This document shows, in pieces, positions 44,601-52,720 of a stretch of DNA of 64,000 bases. The translations under genes and the position numbers were made by a program. Where the stretch lies: the NCBI RefSeq assembly GCF_009687885.1, contig NZ_BLAF01000024.1:1-64000 (forward strand), in the 5' to 3' direction. The notes beneath the pieces are model-generated. The model saw only the letters and a program-made list of their open reading frames with translations, did not search any database and was not told the origin of the DNA. Source of the DNA: Acrocarpospora pleiomorpha. Its GTDB lineage: Bacteria; Actinomycetota; Actinomycetes; Streptosporangiales; Streptosporangiaceae. Every line of letters starts with the position of its first letter. The first letter of the stretch is position 1.

Positions 44601-46448
44601 CAGTTCGCGAACCTTGTCTTCGGAGAGCCTGAACCGAGTCAAAGGCACTTTGTATGCCGGACCCGATTCTGCCCTCGGCTGATCTGGCCGAATCCCCGAA
44701 TACGTAATCCGTACAGGCAACGTATCACCAGTCTGGCCCGTGCCACCGAATCCGGGAATCTCGTCGAGCACCGTCTGGGCAGCCTTCGTCAGTGCTACAA
44801 AAGCCGCGTGCTGTGCAGGGTGAACGCAGATCAGCTCCAAATCGAGCACGTCCTTATGCTTAGAGGTACCGAAGCGGTCTGCAGCGCTTTTCACCGACGT
44901 CAGGGGCAGTTCTAGTCCGGTTCCGATGTGGTCAGCGATCACGGCGGACATGCGCCTGGGGTCGGCTGCTAAAGTCCCAGCCAGCCAAAGAATCGCGCTG
45001 AGGCCACGCCAATCGTCGGGTAGCGAGGGGTTCTTGAGCCGTTCCTCTAATTGCGGATTGCGGGGTTCGGCCCCTACCGCCCGTAAAAGCGTCTCTACCA
45101 GCGTGCGCTGCTCCGCCTGGCTCAATCGCAATGTCCAGTCCGTCAGTAGCCCAGCGCCTCGCTCGTACTCAATTCCGGCTGCCTGTGACTGCCATAACGA
45201 CGCTCTGTTGCCGAGCCAACGATGAAGAAGCCAAAGGGCCAGGTCGTCGTGTGCCTCCTTCCGGCCGCGTTGTTTCAAGCCCTCGGCTCGTCGAATAACC
45301 TGGGGATACATTTCGTGAGTCAGTTCGAGGTCAGTTCGTTCGCCTACCTCGTAGCTGCGCTCGAAGTCCCCCGGGCGGACGTCGGCTGCCATCCGTAGGG
45401 AGGCGGCTAGCACTGCTTCCCGGAGGAACGGCGCGGCGATTAGGATGGCGGCCTGGTCAGGGTTAAGTCGAACTTCGGCCCCGAGCAGGGTCGAGGTGAA
45501 GGAGATAACCCTGCCCGGATAACCCAGATCGAACCAGTTGTCGATCATGCCAGTCTTCTGCAGGAGATAGTCGGTGGCCGCAACGTGGCTCCGCGCGCAG
45601 GCGTCCACCACATTGCGAACTTTCGCTCTGTCTCCCTCGCTAGCCGCAGGGCATAGGGTCCACAGGGCGTTGTCCTCAGCGACGCGCCGCCACGCCGACG
45701 TCAGCTCGTCGCCTTCGCAGATCACGGTATTCCCTGCAGCAAGCAGCATCGCCTGCGGATACGCCTCAGGGAGCTGCGCTCTCCCATCACCCGGGTTAGC
45801 CTTTCGCCGCATCTCCTGAATGACCTCGGTGAGCACGCCTGACAGCGTACGGGCGGGATTACGCCGGTCGAGGACTCTCGCCAAGGTCTGGCTGAATGAG
45901 CTTCCGTCCTCCCCGTAGTGGCACAACTGACCGGGGCCGCATCCGGCGACCATCACCAGGGAACCGCTTCCGGGAAAGTGGATGGCTCCTCCCTGAGCAC
46001 CCTCGATTCGTGACCCGGCGGGGGTGTCGCGGCACGCGTCGATAAAGAAGACCACCAGCCTGGCCTGGCACCGGCGCAGATCGGGAATCGCCGGGACCAG
46101 GCTGTCCAAGTCAGGGATCGTCGCGCCGGGCTCACGATAGGCATCGCTCGGCACCAAGTAGTCGCGACCATCGACATTGACGCCGTGGCCGGAGAAGTAG
46201 AGCAGCAGGACACTGCCCCGGGGCGCCTCCGCACACGCCTTCTTGATTGCCGCCCTGATACGACTCCCGCTCGGTTCAGGACTTCTAGAGTCCTCACCCA
46301 GCGCCTCGATATCGTACGACGAAAGGGCTAGGGCAGATCGCATTTTTTGGATGTCAGTTTCTACCACCTGGGTAATAGTGGAGAAAGCTGTGTCGTCACA
46401 GTTCGGAACACCAATGAGAAGAGCACGACGCACGGTCACTCGCGACAT
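41658..46448 (-). CDS. Caspase domain fused to Hsp90-type GHKL ATPase and C-terminal helical repeats
   Basis: 1,596 residues from ATG 46448, placed at the start of the caspase domain; in-frame starts at 46523, 46529 and 46535 would add up to 29 residues. Residues 1-250 are a C14 caspase-like peptidase with His88 in YFSGHGVN and Cys139 in FFIDACRD. Residues about 615-800 are a GHKL/Hsp90-type ATP site: Asn636 in ELYQNALDA, Asp682 in EDNGVGM, then FGIGVFSYFM and GGGTRIRLY. The C-terminal ~450 residues contain repeated helical units of the type LxxLAxxLGxTxAExxxRLxxxxxLG. No membrane segment or signal peptide is seen. The architecture suggests a chaperone-like ATPase switch regulating a cell-death protease. 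It heads a three-gene overlapping operon in a low-GC island. Confidence 0.9.
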   Translation of the reverse strand: MSRVTVRRALLIGVPNCDDTAFSTITQVVETDIQKMRSALALSSYDIEALGEDSRSPEPSGSRIRAAIKKACAEAPRGSVLLLYFSGHGVNVDGRDYLVPSDAYREPGATIPDLDSLVPAIPDLRRCQARLVVFFIDACRDTPAGSRIEGAQGGAIHFPGSGSLVMVAGCGPGQLCHYGEDGSSFSQTLARVLDRRNPARTLSGVLTEVIQEMRRKANPGDGRAQLPEAYPQAMLLAAGNTVICEGDELTSAWRRVAEDNALWTLCPAASEGDRAKVRNVVDACARSHVAATDYLLQKTGMIDNWFDLGYPGRVISFTSTLLGAEVRLNPDQAAILIAAPFLREAVLAASLRMAADVRPGDFERSYEVGERTDLELTHEMYPQVIRRAEGLKQRGRKEAHDDLALWLLHRWLGNRASLWQSQAAGIEYERGAGLLTDWTLRLSQAEQRTLVETLLRAVGAEPRNPQLEERLKNPSLPDDWRGLSAILWLAGTLAADPRRMSAVIADHIGTGLELPLTSVKSAADRFGTSKHKDVLDLELICVHPAQHAAFVALTKAAQTVLDEIPGFGGTGQTGDTLPVRITYSGIRPDQPRAESGPAYKVPLTRFRLSEDKVRELLMGRQLYDDPSLAIRELYQNALDACRYRDIRLEALRRRGKDPSPWDGRVMFRQGSEDGREYIECEDNGVGMDSDVLEHVFANAGERFVYRQEYRAEHAIWQCLNPPLRLVSNSQFGIGVFSYFMIADEILLVTRPVDTKGIPSHEAFTVRIASSGSMIQVTPSDAMLGGGTRIRLYLTGDDDERVSVLQTLRKLLWIADYRVVASEHDSVEEEWQPKVLRYQDESAESLEHDRDLWWVSGEGGLVADGIRTNEEIYGLVVNLRDAHRPQFTVDRKKLRSWDKDWVNEKIDKSLPQLMEWPGLSLSWLWEVTNSAPEVAQRIFEHLVKTDTPLLVGGTRAKSGTVRAAEIGCLPYDKELLDSSNWNRYFARWYSSWRTGVWMELANSQRGHRRIPPVVSHRGFPMVDPIDGALLGGLKWYHREDAVWVDKILEAIAQPEQQAADLLRRLRKFAITELNLTELRRCPPLSRTFEKEEKPLLRALAAWTPPGQPTPLLVAGWLVKTSSQLDKPLGEVLRLAEELAPEGWIAPLLDLGTLADKICTAAEVKLVSVELDGQPPWVQGDLQPDHIAHASSELGRDIEQVLEMCDRLSPLGITVAARDHYPESFAPVEAEALRHVRAVGDRLTAMHIVLIAGWAEISVQQTLAELSELERRGLLRLPEIPPTTDIRPDGETLRLINIAMMNFRRSTNRWSISPRRPCLALAAARTGRYFRGGLVNQAAMLTPLTAPETEVTFPELISLASQFFGTIGEARQLLLDAYPAVRLPAETEQSNQLHPWMIESYLISNRWSWRVTDWTLGPGEIIRGAHELGKTVAEFLFLLAPYRRLGAPVPDPDPEVIADLTNWHPDPYDVDLLALYDMNDEAEDFLTEVDALRLVQLAGRLGLTLAETHRRLARMVSLGLRLDYPILDVPDEIVYWQDLLLLTAYRDGQAPSLGGEVSTGHLATVAEETGESIEWLTARLRLYVTLFTLRLPTESADV

Positions 46449-46556
46449 GGTAGATGCGCTGACAACCAATGTGGTCGGTATTGGGAGATTGGGATGCGTA
46501 TCATCCAGACCGACCCGGTTCATCAGCATAGCCAACCGAAGATGACCGTCCTCCGG

Positions 46557-47100
46557 TCATCTTCCGCTGAAGCCACCCTTTGTACGCCACCTCCAGTGAC
46601 ACCAGCCCGCGACAACGCCCGGCCCTGGTTGGGCGGCCATCCTCTTCTGCCGCAGACAATGCGCGGCCCCAGCAGCATGGATCATCACGGTCGCTGTATG
46701 TGAACGGCTCCCGGGATCGTCGCACAAGCGAGACCTGCCGGCGGGGTGGCGCCGAAACTCGCGCACATCGAGTCCCGCCAGATCTCGGTGGCGCTGGCAA
46801 TGTGACCGTCCGGCAAGGACAGCCGAGGCGACGAAGGCGCGAACATGCACAGCGATCCGTTCCGTCATCGTCCGGGCGCAGCCTGACCGCGTCCAGCACC
46901 TCCGTTCAGGAGGGTGCGGCCCGGCTCCAGGACGGCGATGAAGGAGTAGAGCCAGCCGCGAATAAGCTGGGAGGCCAGCATCAGCTCGGGCTAGGCAATC
47001 GTAGAAATCGGTCCGGAACCGGGACAATGTGGTCAAGGGCTCGACGTGAGCGGCGTCCTCCAGCAAGCTTTCCCTACGGCTCCCCGCTCGATTAACGAGG
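46557..47100 (-). pseudogene. Decayed transposase fragment, IS701-like
   Basis: The minus strand reads VEPLTTLSRFRTDFYDCL, like the IS701 transposase N-terminus, and in another frame TSFIAVLEPGRT-like and AVLDAVRLRPDDD segments. Frameshifts and missing parts are evident, and no intact frame exists. It occupies the gap between the caspase-operon promoter and the carboxylase gene, marking the right side of the island. Assignment to IS701 rests on short matches recalled from the family. Confidence 0.55.
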
Positions 47101-47130
47101 TCAATCCATCGGCCAGGTTAAAGATCAAGC

Positions 47131-48525
47131 CTAGAGCGGGATGTTGTTGTGGCGTCCTCGGGCGTAGGGGGCTTGGGCGAGGGCCTCGGCCAGGCGGAAT
47201 CGGGTGGAGTCTGGGGAGATGACCTCGTCGACGACGCCGATCGCGAGGGCGCGTTCGACGCCGCCGGAGACGCGGAGGTGCTCCTCGGTGAGGCGTGCTT
47301 TCAGGGCGGCGCGCTCGTCGTCGGGGGCGGCGGCGAGGGTCTTGCGGTGCAGGATGCCGACGGCGGATTCGGCGCCCATGACCGCGACTTCGGCGTCCGG
47401 CCAGGCGAAGACCGCGTTGGCGCCGAGGGAGCGGGAGTTCATCGCGATGTACGCGCCGCCATACGACTTGCGGGTGATCAGGGTGACCCGGGGAACGACC
47501 GATTCGGCGAAGGCGTGCAGGAGTTTCGCGCCGCGCCGGACGACGCCATCCCATTCCTGCGCGATGCCGGGCAGATAGCCGGGTACGTCGACGAGCACCA
47601 CCAAGGGCACGCCCAGCGAGTCGCACATCCGTACAAAACGGGAGGCCTTTTCGGCGGAGAGGGTGTCCAGGCAGCCGCCCTTGCGGATCGGGTTGTTGGC
47701 CAGCACGCCCACGGAGCGCCCGCCCAGGCGGCCGAGGCCGACCAGGATGTTGGCGGCCCAGCGGGGCTGGAGTTCCTGGAATCCGTCGTCGACGATCGCG
47801 TGCACGAGCGGGCGGACGTCGTACGCGCGGCGCGGCGAGTCGGGCAGGAACGCGGCGAGGTCGCGGCGTTCGGACAGCACGCCGAGGTCGAAAGCGCCGG
47901 GCCGGGTGAAGATGCCGGTGAGGCGGCGGGCCTGCTCGTACGCCTCGTCCTCGCCGCCGACGACCATGTGGGCGACGCCGGATTTGGGGCCGTGCGCCTC
48001 GGGGCCGCCGAGACCGGCCATGTCGATGCGCTCCCCGGTGACGCTGCGGACGATCTCGGGTCCGGTGATGAAGATCCGCGCGTCCTCGGCCATGATCACA
48101 ATGTCGGTGAGGGCCGGTCCGTACGCGGCGGCTCCTGCGGCGGGACCGAGCACGACCGAGATCTGCGGGATCACGCCGGAAACCCTGGTCATCGCGGCGA
48201 ACATGCGGCCCACGCCGTGCATCGACTCGACGCCGTCGGCCAGGCGCGCGCCGCCGGAGTGCCACAGGCCGATCACCGGGCAGCCGAGGCGTTCGGCCGC
48301 GCCGATGGCCTCCACGATGCGCTCCGCGCCGGCCGCCCCGAGCGCGCCGCCCATCCGGGTCGCGTCGGTGCAGTAGGCGACGACGGGCGAGCCGTCCACC
48401 CGTCCGCAGACGGCCTGGACGCCGCTGTCGTCGTCGGCGTGCAGGGGCACCGGCTCGGGGTCAAGCAACCGGGCCAGCCGGACCGAAGGGGCCCGGCGGT
48501 CAATCTCGATTTCGACGGCAGTCAT
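47131..48525 (-). CDS. Acyl-CoA carboxylase beta subunit (AccD/PccB-like carboxyltransferase)
   Basis: 464 residues from ATG 48525. It has the crotonase-like double fold with oxyanion glycines in LWHSGGARLADG near the N-terminal half and the second-domain YGGAYIAMNSR with GANAVFAWPDAE. The length is slightly shorter than typical (~520). It would transfer carboxyl from carboxybiotin to acetyl- or propionyl-CoA, making malonyl- or methylmalonyl-CoA extender units. No alpha (biotin carboxylase) gene is nearby, so it must share a general one. It is probably the right end of the biosynthetic cluster, now separated by the island. Confidence 0.92.
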   Translation of the reverse strand: MTAVEIEIDRRAPSVRLARLLDPEPVPLHADDDSGVQAVCGRVDGSPVVAYCTDATRMGGALGAAGAERIVEAIGAAERLGCPVIGLWHSGGARLADGVESMHGVGRMFAAMTRVSGVIPQISVVLGPAAGAAAYGPALTDIVIMAEDARIFITGPEIVRSVTGERIDMAGLGGPEAHGPKSGVAHMVVGGEDEAYEQARRLTGIFTRPGAFDLGVLSERRDLAAFLPDSPRRAYDVRPLVHAIVDDGFQELQPRWAANILVGLGRLGGRSVGVLANNPIRKGGCLDTLSAEKASRFVRMCDSLGVPLVVLVDVPGYLPGIAQEWDGVVRRGAKLLHAFAESVVPRVTLITRKSYGGAYIAMNSRSLGANAVFAWPDAEVAVMGAESAVGILHRKTLAAAPDDERAALKARLTEEHLRVSGGVERALAIGVVDEVISPDSTRFRLAEALAQAPYARGRHNNIPL

Positions 48526-48761
48526 TCGCGAATCCCGATTCCAGGGGAAGTCATATTGCCGAATGTGCCAAGCCGCGCCCGCGGCGGCCAACCCCTATTT
48601 TCCCCTATCCCTGTTTCCAGCCCTTAGGACCCGGCCCGGCAGGCCGGTGACCCGCGAAAACACGGCATTGGCAACTTGTGACCGGCACTTCTGCTGATTG
48701 ACCGCCATCTCACATTCCCGTTTCCTCGTCGTGATCACGATGTCCACGATGGAGGACTCCC
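48526..48761. promoter_or_regulatory. Divergent region between carboxylase and GH92 genes
   Basis: 236 bp. Near 48590-48614 the plus strand reads aacccctattttcccctatccc, two spaced copies of the CCCCTAT element recurring in the cluster, 65-90 bp upstream of the carboxylase start. GGAGG (48751-48755) is the ribosome-binding site of the following gene. Confidence 0.5.
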
Positions 48762-51700
48762 TTGTCTATATGGTCAGCATCGATGGCCGCCACCCTCCTG
48801 GCGGCCATGGCATTGCCCGCGGGCGCGGTGCGCGACACCGTGCCGACCCCGGTCACCGACGTGGCCGCATTGGTCAACCCCTTCCTCGGCACCAAAGCCG
48901 GCGCCGCGGACTTCGGGCACGGCGGCGGCGCGGGAATGAACTTCCCCGGCGCGGTCGTGCCGTTCGGAATGATGCAGTGGAGCCCCGACACGATGGAGAA
49001 CGCCGGGGGCGGCTACGCGTGGGAGGACAACCGCCTGCGCGGTTTCTCCATGACGCACATCTCCGGGCCCGGTTGCACCGGCGCGCAGGATTTCCCCGTG
49101 ATCCCGATCTCCGGAAAGATCGGCCGATCGCCCGCGACGCACGGCGCCGATTACATTCAGACGTTCACGCATGAGAATGAGAAGGCCTCCCCCGGTTTCT
49201 ACAGCTCGGTTCTCGACACCGGCATCAAGACCGAGCTGTCGGCGAGCACGCGCGGCGGCGTGGGCCGGTTCACCTTCCCGGCCGGCAAGCCGGGCACGCT
49301 CCTGCTGAACACCAGCGGCTCGGTCAACGGCGTGGACGACGGCGAGACCAGGATCAGCGGCAACACGGTGACCGGCTGGGTGCAGACGGGCGGCTTCTGC
49401 GGCCCGCCGATGCGGTACAAGGTGTACTTCCACGCCACATTCGACCAGCCGATCCTCGGTTACGGCACCTGGAAGGACGACACCGTCACGCCGGGTGGCG
49501 CGGCCGTGCGGAACGCCTCCGAGGCGAAGGTCGCCAACGCCGACGTGGTCACCCCGGGCGACATCACGGTGAACGGGCCCGGCTCGGGGGCATACCTGGA
49601 GTTCGATCCGGCCCGGCCGGTCCAGATGCGGGTGGGTCTGTCCTACGTGAGCCTGGCCGGCGCGAAGAACAACCTGGCCGCCGAGATCGGTCAGGACGGG
49701 GTGGACCAGGTCGCCGCGAAGGCGCGGGCCAGCTGGAACACCCGGCTGGGGCAGGTGAAGATCGGCGGCGGCACCACCGAGCAGCGGCGCACGTTCTACA
49801 GCAACCTCTACCACGCGCTGCTCCAGCCGTACGTGTTCGAGGACGTGGACGGCACCTACACCGGGATGAACGGCCAGCCGTACAAGGTGGCGCCCGGAAA
49901 GCATCACTACGCGACGTTCTCCGGCTGGGACATCTACCGCAGCGAGGTGCAACTCCTCGCCCTGCTCGCGCCGGATGTGGCGAGTGACATCGCCCAGTCG
50001 ATGTACGACAACGCGCAGTCGGTGGGGAATGTCTGGGACCGCTGGTCACACCAGAACGCGATCACCGGCGTCATGGTGGGCGACCCGTTCCACTCGATCC
50101 TGTCCAGCATGTACGCCTTCGGCGCGCGCGGTTTCGACGCCCCCGCGGCGCTGGACGCGATGGCCAAGGCGGCCCGCCGGGTCGGCCCCCAGGACATCGG
50201 CCACTCGCTGCTCGGCTACGACGAGCGCCCGGGCAACGCCGATTTCATGGCCAAGGGCTACGTCCCGATGGACCCGTCGACCACCCTGGAGTACGGGATC
50301 GCCGACTTCGGCATCGCCCAGCTGGCCGGCCGTCTGGGCAACACCGCGCTGGCGAGCGAGTTCATGAAGCGGTCGCAGGCCTGGCAGAGCACCTACAACC
50401 CGGCGAACACCTGGATCCAGCCGAAGATGGCCGACGGCGCGTTCCGGTCGCCGTTCGACCCGGGCTCGATGAACTCCTACATCGAGGGCAACGGCGCGCA
50501 ATACCACTGGCTGGTGCCGCACAACGTGCGCGGCCTGTTCGACTCGATGGGCGGCAACGCGGCGGCGATCTCCCGCCTGGACAATTTCTTCAAGGTCCTC
50601 AACGCGGGCCCGAACCAGCCGTACGCCTACCTCGGCAACGAGCCGTCGGCGGCCACGCCGTGGCTGTACGCGTGGGCGGGTCAGCCGTACAAAACCCAGG
50701 ATCTGGTACGGCGAGTCCAGAAGGAGCTCTTCACCTCAGCTCCGGACGGGCTGGTCGGAAACGACGACCTCGGCGCGATGGGCTCCTGGTATGTCTGGTC
50801 CGCGATCGGCCTGTTCCCGGCGATTCCCGGCCGGGCCGAACTGCTGGTAAACACGCCGCTGTTCGACTCGATCACGATCAAGCGCCCCGCCGGCGACCTG
50901 ATCATCAACGCGCCGGGTTCGACCAACCGGTACGTGCGGACGCTGAAGGTCAACGGCGTGGCGACGACGAAGGCATGGGTGCCGGAGACGATCGCGCAGC
51001 GCGGCGGCAAGCTGGACTTCACCACCGCGACCACCCCCAACACCGCGTTCGGCTCGGCCCCCGCGGACGCGCCGCCCGCGTTCAACGAGGGCGCGAAGCC
51101 GCTCCTGCTGGGCCTGAACCCCGGCAGCGGCCCAGCCGAACCGGGCAAGACGTTCGAGACCACGATCACGGCGCGGTCGACCGGAAGCGTCGGCGGGTCG
51201 GTGCGCTGGGAGGCGAAGCCGCCGCCCGGCATCTCGGTCGCCCCGATCAGCGGCACGCTCTACCCCACCTCGGGCGGCGGCGCGGCCTCACAGAAGATCA
51301 CGGTGACCGTGCCCGCGAACACCCCGCTCGGCATGGTCAGCATCCCGATCATCGGATCCGGCCAGCTCAACGCCGGCATCCGGGTGAACGTCGCCAAGCC
51401 CGGCACCCCCGCCTGGCACCACAACAACGCCAGCATCGGCGACGACACCAAGCCCGGCAGCGCCAACGTGGACGGCGCCAACTTCAGCTACTCCGCCCAG
51501 GCCCTCGGCGCGGTCGGCCTCACCCCCGGCTCGACGATCAACTGGAACGGCTTCACGTTCACCTGGCCAAACCGCAAACCCGGCGAATGGGACGACATCC
51601 AGCCCGGCGTCAAACCCCTGGACGTCACGGCCCCCACCGGCGCCACCAAGATCGCCTTCCTCGGCGCCGGCACCGGCGGCTACCCCGAGGTAGACGCCAC

Positions 51701-51974
51701 GATCACCTACACCGACGGCACCACCACCACCGCCAAACTCGGCATGAGCGACTGGCTCCTCGACTTCGGCGGCGGCCAGCCCCAGTACGGCAACGAGATC
51801 ATCGCCTCCAGCCCCTACCGCCTGTACGGCGGCTCCTGGGCCATGCAGCCCATCCCAGCGCACGTGTTCGCGGCACAACCCATCGCGCTGAACCCGGCGA
51901 AAACCCTGAAGACCATCAAGTTCTCCCCCTCCGACGACGGCATCCTGCACATCTTCACCTGGGCCTTCCTCTAG
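48762..51974 (+). CDS. Secreted GH92 alpha-mannosidase with C-terminal carbohydrate-binding-like domains
   Basis: 1,070 residues from TTG 48762, with GGAGG 6 nt upstream; ATG 48783 is an alternative. A signal peptide (AATLLAAMALPAGAV) ends near residue 22. GH92 landmarks follow: VNPFLGTKAG, PGAVVPFGMMQWSPDT, GYDERPGN, the acid-containing YIEGNGAQYHWLVPHN, and NDDLGAMGSWYVWSAIGLFP with the paired Asp base residues. After about residue 770 come a NEW3-like immunoglobulin-type domain (PAEPGKTFETTITAR) and a C-terminal beta-sandwich. It removes alpha-mannose from glycans or glycoproteins outside the cell. It appears unrelated to the metabolite cluster. Confidence 0.95.
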   Translation: MSIWSASMAATLLAAMALPAGAVRDTVPTPVTDVAALVNPFLGTKAGAADFGHGGGAGMNFPGAVVPFGMMQWSPDTMENAGGGYAWEDNRLRGFSMTHISGPGCTGAQDFPVIPISGKIGRSPATHGADYIQTFTHENEKASPGFYSSVLDTGIKTELSASTRGGVGRFTFPAGKPGTLLLNTSGSVNGVDDGETRISGNTVTGWVQTGGFCGPPMRYKVYFHATFDQPILGYGTWKDDTVTPGGAAVRNASEAKVANADVVTPGDITVNGPGSGAYLEFDPARPVQMRVGLSYVSLAGAKNNLAAEIGQDGVDQVAAKARASWNTRLGQVKIGGGTTEQRRTFYSNLYHALLQPYVFEDVDGTYTGMNGQPYKVAPGKHHYATFSGWDIYRSEVQLLALLAPDVASDIAQSMYDNAQSVGNVWDRWSHQNAITGVMVGDPFHSILSSMYAFGARGFDAPAALDAMAKAARRVGPQDIGHSLLGYDERPGNADFMAKGYVPMDPSTTLEYGIADFGIAQLAGRLGNTALASEFMKRSQAWQSTYNPANTWIQPKMADGAFRSPFDPGSMNSYIEGNGAQYHWLVPHNVRGLFDSMGGNAAAISRLDNFFKVLNAGPNQPYAYLGNEPSAATPWLYAWAGQPYKTQDLVRRVQKELFTSAPDGLVGNDDLGAMGSWYVWSAIGLFPAIPGRAELLVNTPLFDSITIKRPAGDLIINAPGSTNRYVRTLKVNGVATTKAWVPETIAQRGGKLDFTTATTPNTAFGSAPADAPPAFNEGAKPLLLGLNPGSGPAEPGKTFETTITARSTGSVGGSVRWEAKPPPGISVAPISGTLYPTSGGGAASQKITVTVPANTPLGMVSIPIIGSGQLNAGIRVNVAKPGTPAWHHNNASIGDDTKPGSANVDGANFSYSAQALGAVGLTPGSTINWNGFTFTWPNRKPGEWDDIQPGVKPLDVTAPTGATKIAFLGAGTGGYPEVDATITYTDGTTTTAKLGMSDWLLDFGGGQPQYGNEIIASSPYRLYGGSWAMQPIPAHVFAAQPIALNPAKTLKTIKFSPSDDGILHIFTWAFL

Positions 51975-51985
51975 GCACCCAGTGC

Positions 51986-52020
51986 TGAGCGGGTCACCCC
52001 GAACCGGGGTGACCCGCTCA
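51986..52020. terminator. Perfect 16-bp hairpin, bidirectional terminator
   Basis: tgagcgggtcaccccg (51986-52001) pairs perfectly with cggggtgacccgctca (52005-52020) around a 3-nt loop. It follows the GH92 stop, and its right arm includes the stop codon of the convergent XRE-cupin gene. Confidence 0.85.
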
Positions 52021-52638
52021 GTGGTGGTCGGGTCGGTGGCGGTCGGGGTTGAAGACGAACATGAGTGCGCGGGCGTCCTCGGTGCCGGTGTTCTCAAGCA
52101 TGTGGGGCTCGGTGGCGTCGAAGGAGGCGGTGTCGCCCGGTCCGAGGACATAGGTGTCGAACCCGAGGTGCAGCGTCAGCCGACCGGCGAGCACGTAGGC
52201 GAAGTCGATGCCGTCATGCCGCTGGAACTTGCCGGACTCCGCCGACGTGCCGCCCGGTGGGTAGGTGATCTCCATGAGCGTCGCCACATCGGGGTCGACG
52301 TGCGCGAGCCGTTCCCACACCACCCCCGAACCGAGTTGGATCTTGGTCCGGTCGCCGGCATGCTCGACCGGCCGGTCCCGGTGCACGGGAACGACCCGGG
52401 ACCGCGCCGACGAGGGCCGCGGCGGGTCCGGGACGGGCTGGTCCCCGAACAGCTCGTCCAGCGACAAGTCCAACTCGCGCACCAGGGCGTAGAGGGTGGT
52501 CACCGACGCGCGGCTGCGACCGGTCTCGACCTGGGACAGCATGCTCGCCGACACACCGACCCGACCGGCGAGTTCGCGCAGCGACAGCCCCTTTCGCTGT
52601 CGCTCCTCCCGGATGCGCTTCCCGAACTCGACTTCCAT
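52018..52638 (-). CDS. XRE-family regulator with C-terminal cupin domain
   Basis: 206 residues. An N-terminal Cro/C1-type HTH (RKGLSLRELAGRVGVS then LSQVETGRS, residues 10-65) is joined by a Pro/Arg-rich linker to a cupin (about 120-200; YPPGGTSAE, GPGDTASFDATEPH). The cupin probably binds a small effector. It is a paralogue of the regulator at 63030-63734, and the two bracket the catabolic genes, so it probably controls them. Confidence 0.93.
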   Translation of the reverse strand: MEVEFGKRIREERQRKGLSLRELAGRVGVSASMLSQVETGRSRASVTTLYALVRELDLSLDELFGDQPVPDPPRPSSARSRVVPVHRDRPVEHAGDRTKIQLGSGVVWERLAHVDPDVATLMEITYPPGGTSAESGKFQRHDGIDFAYVLAGRLTLHLGFDTYVLGPGDTASFDATEPHMLENTGTEDARALMFVFNPDRHRPDHH

Positions 52639-52720
52639 CGAACGCTCCTGTTACCCGCACATGTCCCGTCCTTGGAGGGTCTCACGGCCCGAGCGCGCAC
52701 CGAGCCGCGAACATCCGGCT

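Noticed and set aside
46449-46535. 29-residue N-terminal extension of the caspase protein
   Set aside because: The caspase fold starts at residue 1 of the ATG 46448 form. The extension has no clear function, though a GGAGG near 46545 means it cannot be excluded.
46580-47095. Plus-strand open frame of 171 residues in the gap before the carboxylase
   Set aside because: It has no recognisable motif and lies antisense to transposase-like fragments.
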